Shown here: positions 1 through 4,982 of the stretch, in pieces
How the letters are laid out: each line of letters starts with the position of its first letter
Position numbering within the stretch: the first letter of the stretch is position 1
From: an uncultured Bacteroidota bacterium
Lineage (GTDB): Bacteria > Bacteroidota > Bacteroidia > UBA7662
Length of the DNA stretch: 6,647 bases
Direction: 5' to 3'
Assembly: GCA_903856555.1 (NCBI GenBank)
Contig: CAIOCC010000030.1
Coordinates: forward strand, 1 to 6,647
Position numbers and translations under genes: made by a program
The notes under the pieces: generated by a model
The model's database searches: none
What the model saw: only the letters and a program-made list of their open reading frames with translations
Told to the model about the DNA's origin: nothing

Positions 1-501
1 CTGCTGGTAACGCTGTTCGATGGTTTTCGCCGTTACGGCCAGGATCGAATCGTACTCCTGGTAAAGCTGGCATCGGGCCCACTCTACCAAGTAACGGTGA
101 TAAAGTCGAATGATACCGGATTCCAGTTCGGCCAGGGTTCGAGTTTGTTCGAGGCGGGCGCCTTCCACGCGGGTCTTGGCCAGGTCCCTGCTGCGGCGAT
201 TATAAACAGGCAAGCGCAGGCTTTGGTTGATTTGAAGGGACTGGTCCCTCAGGGCTGAATTGATTTGGCCCCATTCGGACTGAACGAGGGCAGGGTCCGG
301 AAGGGCTCCGCCCCGAAGTTCCAAGGATCGTGCCTGATGACGCAGGCTGTCGGACTGCAGGAGCAACCAATGCAGCCGACCTTGGTGCAGGGCTTCTTCC
401 AAGGAGATGGGCGTTGTCTTCTGCGAATAGGCCGGGGTGAACAGGCCCGCCAGCAATCCTAGCAAAAGCGCAACTCGTCGTATCCTCAATTTCCGTCGCA
501 T
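1..501 (-). CDS. TolC/CzcC-family outer-membrane efflux channel, N-terminal part (cut by window edge)
   Basis: This is the first 167 codons of an outer-membrane factor, open to the left edge with no stop. Such proteins form the trimeric channel through which an RND pump expels substrate from the periplasm. The start is the ATG at 499-501. It gives a clear Sec signal peptide: a basic N-terminus (MRRKLRIRR), a hydrophobic core at about residues 10-21, and a likely cleavage after A-Y-S at residue 26. The mature part opens with ISLEEAL (32-38), the usual TolC-family first helix. It continues with GALPDP (65-70), WGQINSALRD (77-86) and INQSLRLPV (91-99), which resemble CzcC-type channels of Bacteroidota. 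CzcC proteins are usually a little over 400 residues, so more than half is missing. The start lies 3 bases after the pump's stop codon, which implies co-transcription and probably translational coupling. No Shine-Dalgarno is visible. The family call is secure; the substrate is inferred only from the neighbouring pump. Confidence 0.9.
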   Translation of the reverse strand, partial: MRRKLRIRRVALLLGLLAGLFTPAYSQKTTPISLEEALHQGRLHWLLLQSDSLRHQARSLELRGGALPDPALVQSEWGQINSALRDQSLQINQSLRLPVYNRRSRDLAKTRVEGARLEQTRTLAELESGIIRLYHRYLVEWARCQLYQEYDSILAVTAKTIEQRYQQ

Positions 502-504
502 AAA

Positions 505-3500
505 TTAGTTGTTAGGGATTGGGGGTTGGGGCGTTGGGAGGCTGCGATGCCGCCAAAGGGTGTAGAGTACCGGTAACACAACCAAGGTCATGAGGGTTGC
601 CAATAACAGGCCCCCGATGACGACCGTGGCCAGGGGTCGCTGAACCTCGGCTCCGGCCCCTTGGCTCAGGGCCATGGGCAAAAAGCCCAGGGAGGCCACC
701 GACGCGGTCATCAAAACCGGCCTCAGACGGTTGGCGGTTCCTCGAAGCACCACATCGCGGGCATCCAAAGCCGGGTCGCCTTCGAGAGAAAGGTATTCTT
801 TGATCAAAACAATGCCGTTAAGAACGGCGACTCCAAAAAGCACGATGAATCCAATACCCGCGCTGATACTGAAGGGCAAGCCCCTGGCCCATAACAACAG
901 AATTCCACCGACCGCCGAGAGGGGGACCGTCACAAAAACCAAGGCTGCTAGCCGGAGGGAACCCATGGCCAGGTACAACAACAAGCCAATCAGAGCGAGC
1001 GCCAAGGGTACCACCAGGGCCAAGCGAGCACTGGCCTTTTGGAGGTTTTCAAAAGCCCCCCCAAAGTGCAGGGTGTAACCCGATGGCAACGAAAACTGGG
1101 TGCGGCACAGGGCTTGCACGTCTTGGACCACCGATTGAACATCCCGATCCCGAACATTGAAACCAACCATGAGCCGTCGGCGGGCATCGTCCCTTTGAAT
1201 TTGGTTGACCCCGGGTTCCATGGCCACCGTTGCGATTTCGCGCAGTGGGATGCGGCTCCCATCGCGGCAAGCAATGGGCAAATCCCTGACGGCCTCCGCG
1301 TTTTGGCGGAGTTCATCCGGCATACGCAGGATGAGATCAAAGCGCTTTTCGTCTTCGATTATTTCACCCACTTTGCGCCCGGCATAGGCGGTTTGAATTT
1401 GATTGTTCACATCGGTGATATCCAACCTGTAGCGTGCCAGCGCTGGACGGTCAAAGCGTACCACGGTTTGGGGGAGGCCTTCCACCGTTTCCACCCAAAC
1501 CTCCACGGCACCGGGGACTTTTTGGACCAAGGAGCCGATTTTTTTGCCCAGACGGCTGAGGCTATCGAGGTTCTCTCCATAGATTTTGATCACCACATCT
1601 TGCTTGGCGCCGGTCATGAGTTCGTTGAAACGCATGGCCACCGGGTATTGAAAACCAAAGGCCACCCCGGGTATTTCTTCGAGGGTTTGGGCCATGCGGG
1701 CCGAGAGCTCTTCCCACGAAGAAGCAGAGGTCCACTCGGAAGGGTCCTTGAGGATAATCATGAGGTCGGCGGCCTCCATGGGCATGGGATCGGTGGGGAT
1801 TTCTCCGCTGCCTATTTTGCCCACGACCTTGATGACTTCGGGGTAACGCTCCCGGATCAGGGCCGAGGCCTGAAGCACCGCGTCGGTGGTGGTCTTCAAA
1901 TTGGATCCGGGTAACAATTTGGTTTCCACCGCAAAATCCCCTTCCGGTAAATCAGGAATGAACTCCCCGCCCAGGGTGGTAAAGAGCGCAAAACTCCCCA
2001 GCGCCAAGAGAAGTATTCCGACCAAAACAGGTCGGGGACGATCCAGGCTTTTCACCAAAATCTGTTGTTGCCAGCCTTGCAGTCGATGCATGATGCGACG
2101 ACTGGGACCCCATTCGCGGGCATTCCAGCGCAGGACCCAACTGCTCATCATGGGCACATAGGTGAGGCTCAGTAGAAAGGCTCCCAACAAGGCAAAGAGC
2201 ACGGTCTGGGCCATCGGTATAAACATCTTGCCCTCAATACCCTGCAGGCTTAGGATGGGCAGGTACACCATGAGGATGATTAACTGGCCAAAGAAGGCCG
2301 CCCCCATCATTTTGCCCGACGAACGTCGGACTTCCTCTTTCAATTCGGCTTGGCCCGGCAGGACACTGCGCCCCTCCTTGACCAAGCCGGTGTAGCGGAC
2401 GTGCAAGCGGTGCAGAACGGCCTCCACCACAATCACAGCCCCGTCCACAATCAGTCCAAAATCCAAAGCGCCCAAGCTCATGAGGTTGCCGCTGACCCCA
2501 AAAAAATTCATCATGCAGACGGCAAAGAGCATGGACAAGGGTATGATGGACGCGACCAGGAGGCCAGCCCGCAGGTTGCCCAAAAAAAAGACCAAAACCA
2601 AGACAACGATGAGGGCCCCTTCCGCGAGGTTAACGCCCACGGTTTGGATGGAACTGTTCACCATTTTGGTTCGATCCAAAAAGGGTTCCACGACCACACC
2701 CTCCGGGAGACTGGCTTGAATGGCTTCGATTTTTTGTTTGACGGACTCAATAACACGACCTGAATTTTCGCCTTTGAGCATCATGACCACCCCTCCGGCG
2801 ACTTCCCCTTCGCCGTTGTAGGTCAGGCTGCCGTAGCGGACGGCATGGCCCCGGCGGACCTCGGCCACGTCTTTGATCAAAAGAGGCAGGCCAGCAGGGG
2901 ATGTTTTGACCACAATGGACTCCAACTCTTGGGGGGTGCGGACCATGCCTTCGGTTCGAATCGACAGCTGGGTGGCATCGCGGTGGATATAGGCACCACC
3001 GGCGTTTTGATTGTTGGCCTGAACGGCATCGTAGATTTCCTGAAGGGTGACCCCTTGGGCCTGGAGTTCATCGGGGCGAACGCTGATTTCGATTTGCTTG
3101 AGCAAGCCCCCAAAACTGCTCACATCCGCAACGCCTGGAACCCCCAACAAGGATCGACGGACCTGCCAATCCTGCAAGGTGCGCAGTTCCGTTAGGTCGT
3201 AGCGGTCTTCGTAACCGGGCTTGGTTCGTAACACATATTGGTAAATTTCTCCCAGACCGGTGGTCACGGGGGCCAGGTAAGGGCTAGCCAGCCCTTGGGG
3301 GATCAAATCGCGGGCGCTGATCAAGCGTTCGTTGACTTGCTGTCGAGCCCAATAGATGTCGACATCTTCTTCAAAAACCAGGGTAATGACCGACAAGCCC
3401 AACCGCGAAAAACTACGCATTTCAACCAGGCCGGGTATGTTACGGCTGGAGGCTTCGATGGGTTGGGTGATGAGTTTTTCGACATCCACCGCGCCCAGGG

Positions 3501-3663
3501 AGGGAGATACGGCGATCACCTGTACTTGGTTGTTGGTGATGTCCGGAACCGCATCAATGGGCAGATGCCGTAGTTGATAGGTACCCGTGATGACCAAAGC
3601 CAGGGTCAGCAGGGCCACCCACAGGGGTTGCTTCACCGAAAAATCAACGATTCGCTGCAGCAT
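505..3663 (-). CDS. czcA: CzcA/CusA-family heavy-metal efflux RND transporter
   Basis: This is a complete inner-membrane RND pump of 1052 residues, the usual length for the heavy-metal (HME) subfamily. It exports metal ions by proton antiport with an adaptor and an outer-membrane channel. The start is the ATG at 3661-3663, which gives the typical N-terminus and TM1 (residues about 13-29). The frame is open 55 codons further upstream, but that stretch overlaps the preceding gene and is not RND-like. Family marks are AVPDITNNQVQV (38-49), TM2-TM6 at about 345-505, a second porter half opening with GGEFIPDLPEGDF (565-577), RFNELMTG (678-685), and TM8-TM12 at about 880-1036 with RPVLMTASVASLGFLP (981-996). 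The TM4 signature DFGLIVDGAV (401-410) with E414 supplies the acidic proton-relay residues D401, D407 and E414. It matches the divalent-cation (CzcA/CnrA-like) group rather than Cu/Ag pumps. At the site of CusA's metal-binding Met in its DMLATG motif this protein has Glu681. Odd point: the usual Asn after the TM4 Glu is Ala415. The exact metal is not determined. Confidence 0.95.
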   Translation of the reverse strand: MLQRIVDFSVKQPLWVALLTLALVITGTYQLRHLPIDAVPDITNNQVQVIAVSPSLGAVDVEKLITQPIEASSRNIPGLVEMRSFSRLGLSVITLVFEEDVDIYWARQQVNERLISARDLIPQGLASPYLAPVTTGLGEIYQYVLRTKPGYEDRYDLTELRTLQDWQVRRSLLGVPGVADVSSFGGLLKQIEISVRPDELQAQGVTLQEIYDAVQANNQNAGGAYIHRDATQLSIRTEGMVRTPQELESIVVKTSPAGLPLLIKDVAEVRRGHAVRYGSLTYNGEGEVAGGVVMMLKGENSGRVIESVKQKIEAIQASLPEGVVVEPFLDRTKMVNSSIQTVGVNLAEGALIVVLVLVFFLGNLRAGLLVASIIPLSMLFAVCMMNFFGVSGNLMSLGALDFGLIVDGAVIVVEAVLHRLHVRYTGLVKEGRSVLPGQAELKEEVRRSSGKMMGAAFFGQLIILMVYLPILSLQGIEGKMFIPMAQTVLFALLGAFLLSLTYVPMMSSWVLRWNAREWGPSRRIMHRLQGWQQQILVKSLDRPRPVLVGILLLALGSFALFTTLGGEFIPDLPEGDFAVETKLLPGSNLKTTTDAVLQASALIRERYPEVIKVVGKIGSGEIPTDPMPMEAADLMIILKDPSEWTSASSWEELSARMAQTLEEIPGVAFGFQYPVAMRFNELMTGAKQDVVIKIYGENLDSLSRLGKKIGSLVQKVPGAVEVWVETVEGLPQTVVRFDRPALARYRLDITDVNNQIQTAYAGRKVGEIIEDEKRFDLILRMPDELRQNAEAVRDLPIACRDGSRIPLREIATVAMEPGVNQIQRDDARRRLMVGFNVRDRDVQSVVQDVQALCRTQFSLPSGYTLHFGGAFENLQKASARLALVVPLALALIGLLLYLAMGSLRLAALVFVTVPLSAVGGILLLWARGLPFSISAGIGFIVLFGVAVLNGIVLIKEYLSLEGDPALDARDVVLRGTANRLRPVLMTASVASLGFLPMALSQGAGAEVQRPLATVVIGGLLLATLMTLVVLPVLYTLWRHRSLPTPQPPIPNN

Positions 3664-3674
3664 CGCCGTTTCTC

Positions 3675-4565
3675 TTAACGAATTGGAACAATCAAGCGTT
3701 GAGTGCGGGTCCGCAGGCCCTGGGTCCAGACGATGGTATAGAACCCGTGGGCCGCTGGGTTGGTCTTTGCTTCGTTGGTCCATTCCAGGGTGGAGGTACC
3801 GGCCGGCAAGACCTTGTGTAGGATGCAACGACCCAAGGGGTCCAGAACTTTGACTTCGATGGCCTCTTCGGGGTCAGCACCGAGGAGGTGCAAACGCTCT
3901 CCTTGGAGGGGATTGGGAACCCATGTGGAGGGTGGATGCTTGCCTGTTTCGTTTCCATCCCAACCGCTGCTGCAAGGCAAGAATCGATACGAAAGGGTTA
4001 CGCCGAGTTGTTGATTGAAGTTGGGACAAATTTCGGGCGCCCCGCTCACCGAATAATCTCCATCCGTTGTGACAAGGAGCGTGTCATCGGTGGCACCGGG
4101 GATGGGAACACCGCCGTTGGTCCATTGGATATTGATCGTGTAGGGTGGCATCAAACGGAGTCTCAGGGTATCCCCTACGCAGAGTGGAAACTGTAGGCCA
4201 TCGGTCGCTACAACGGGAAGCAAAAATACCCAACCATCCACTGGCACCTGGGGGGAACGTTCGGTGCATCCGTTGAGAGTGGCATCCACCGAGAACATGG
4301 ATCCTGCATCGAGGTGGGTAACCCTTCGGTACTGGAACGTATCGCCGGGCTGAAGGACCCCGTCCTTGTACCATTGGTACGCTTGGTAGCTTTGGGTCCA
4401 CAGGGTGTCCGAACCGGCGTTGGGACAAAAAATCAGGTTGTTGGGGGTAACCGTGGGGTTGTGAGGGCATTGGGCCGCGACCCCCAAGGTCCGCAGGAGA
4501 AACAGGGCTCCTAAAGCCCAAGCGATCATCGCATGGTTTGAAGGAGAGGGAGGGTGATGAGACAT
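3675..4565 (-). CDS. Secreted Ig-like protein with T9SS C-terminal sorting domain
   Basis: This predicted secreted protein has 296 residues from the ATG at 4563-4565. A signal peptide has its hydrophobic core at about residues 14-31 and a likely cleavage after VAA (29-31). Two similar modules follow. Module one runs C47, W65 (YQWYKDG) to C100; module two runs C129, W148 (IQWTNGG) to C180. Both have a Cys-DTL opening, a Trp 18-19 residues after the first Cys, and a second Cys 51-53 residues after it. That is the layout of Ig-like/PKD-like beta-sandwich domains. The C-terminus (about 216-296), with PNPL, VKVLDPLGR, GFYTIVWTQG and RTQRLIV, is a type-A-like T9SS sorting domain. It should direct the protein across the outer membrane, after which the domain is removed. 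No catalytic or obvious metal-binding motif is visible, so function is unknown. The stop lies 11 bases before the pump gene, suggesting one transcript. Start alternatives are an in-frame ATG at 4527-4529 and an unlikely TTG at 4596-4598. Confidence 0.85.
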   Translation of the reverse strand: MSHHPPSPSNHAMIAWALGALFLLRTLGVAAQCPHNPTVTPNNLIFCPNAGSDTLWTQSYQAYQWYKDGVLQPGDTFQYRRVTHLDAGSMFSVDATLNGCTERSPQVPVDGWVFLLPVVATDGLQFPLCVGDTLRLRLMPPYTINIQWTNGGVPIPGATDDTLLVTTDGDYSVSGAPEICPNFNQQLGVTLSYRFLPCSSGWDGNETGKHPPSTWVPNPLQGERLHLLGADPEEAIEVKVLDPLGRCILHKVLPAGTSTLEWTNEAKTNPAAHGFYTIVWTQGLRTRTQRLIVPIR

Positions 4566-4603
4566 AAGGCTTGGTTCACCATCAAAGGTAAACACCAAGC
4601 CTT
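4566..4603 (-). repeat. Perfect 10-bp inverted repeat (hairpin or operator) directly before the T9SS cargo gene
   Basis: The arms are 4566-4575 and 4594-4603, exact reverse complements (AAGGCTTGGT / ACCAAGCCTT on the transcribed strand), separated by 18 bases. Three more bases (4578-4580 with 4587-4589) can pair inside the loop. As RNA it starts 9 bases after the stop codon of the small upstream gene and its 3' arm ends directly against the ATG at 4565. No U-run follows the 3' arm, so it is not a standard intrinsic terminator. It could be a translation-blocking hairpin, an attenuator, a 3'-end stabiliser of the upstream message, or a palindromic operator. The repeat itself is directly visible; its role is inference. 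Confidence 0.7.
4583..4590 (-). promoter_or_regulatory. Possible Bacteroidota -7 promoter element (TACCTTTG)
   Basis: On the minus strand this reads TACCTTTG, an exact match to the Bacteroidota sigma-ABfr -7 consensus TAnnTTTG. It lies in an intergenic gap just upstream of the cargo-pump-channel genes and between the two arms of the inverted repeat. No good -33 TTTG/TTG element appears at the usual spacing of about 19-21 bases upstream. The position is attractive, but an 8-base motif with 6 fixed bases can occur by chance, so this is tentative. Confidence 0.25.
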
Positions 4604-4612
4604 CAAGGGGCC

Positions 4613-4924
4613 TTAAGAATCCAAAGGTCCAGCGGTCGCTGACTGCTCTTCGTCGCTTGCCTCGGAGTCGCCTTCTGTTGGGGTGGATTTTCGAGCGTCC
4701 CAGGCCTTCTTCAGACCCAGGCCGGCCCCGGCCGCCATCAGAATGCTCAATCCTCCGTCGATAGGCACCCCGGCGCCACCGTTCACATTGTTGGGGTCGC
4801 TGGGTGGAGGCGGTTGAGCATTCGCTCCTCGGTTGAGCATCAGGAGAACCCCAAGCAGCAAGGCAAGATGCAGGCCAGAAGGAAGGTGGGACGTGGGTTT
4901 GGTTTCAAGGCGATTGGGCATCAT
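4613..4924 (-). CDS. Small secreted PID-CTERM-type sorting-domain protein with acidic tail
   Basis: This is a 103-residue protein starting at the first of two tandem ATGs (4922-4924, then 4919-4921). A signal peptide has its hydrophobic core at about residues 18-30 (LHLALLLGVLLML) and cleavage is expected after ANA (34-36). A short Pro/Asn/Gly-rich spacer follows (QPPPPSDPNN at 37-46). Next come PIDGG (54-58), a glycine/alanine-rich hydrophobic segment (LSILMAAGAGLGL, 59-71) and a basic patch (KKAWDARK, 72-79). This order, PID then a membrane-like segment then a basic cluster, matches the PID-CTERM putative sorting domain of small Bacteroidota proteins, whose processing machinery and role are not established. 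Oddly, 24 further residues follow (80-103), rich in Glu/Asp/Ser and ending the protein. The frame stays open another 53 codons upstream, but that part overlaps the neighbouring T9SS gene and has no signal peptide at its start. The gene is 58 bases downstream of that T9SS gene and 47 bases upstream of the next one. Confidence 0.8.
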   Translation of the reverse strand: MMPNRLETKPTSHLPSGLHLALLLGVLLMLNRGANAQPPPPSDPNNVNGGAGVPIDGGLSILMAAGAGLGLKKAWDARKSTPTEGDSEASDEEQSATAGPLDS

Positions 4925-4930
4925 CGTAGG

Positions 4931-4958
4931 ATTTTTGGAGCGTAATTTTTGGAGCGTA
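4931..4958 (-). repeat. Perfect 14-bp tandem duplication in the leader of the PID-CTERM gene
   Basis: Two identical back-to-back copies, 4931-4944 and 4945-4958, read TACGCTCCAAAAAT on the transcribed strand. They fill half of the 58-base gap between the two genes. The A-rich end of the nearer copy lies 7-12 bases upstream of the first ATG at 4924. A-rich leaders without Shine-Dalgarno sequences are common for Bacteroidota translation starts. The duplication may be a slippage product or may double a binding site; nothing in the sequence decides this. Confidence 0.75.
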
Positions 4959-4982
4959 GTAGGGAACGAAAAAACGAAGGAC

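Noticed and set aside
1039..1914. A 291-codon open frame on the plus strand inside the pump gene
   Set aside because: It lies wholly antisense to a strongly conserved RND coding sequence, has no recognisable domain or signal peptide, and such long shadow frames are common in G+C-rich coding DNA.
3664..3828. A 55-codon upstream extension of the pump frame
   Set aside because: It overlaps the end of the T9SS cargo gene, and its residues do not resemble RND pumps, whereas the ATG at 3663 gives the standard N-terminus.
4605..4617. Short palindrome-like AAGGGGCCTT / CTTAAG stretch at the end of the PID-CTERM gene
   Set aside because: The loop is too tight for a stable hairpin and the match is short enough to arise by chance.
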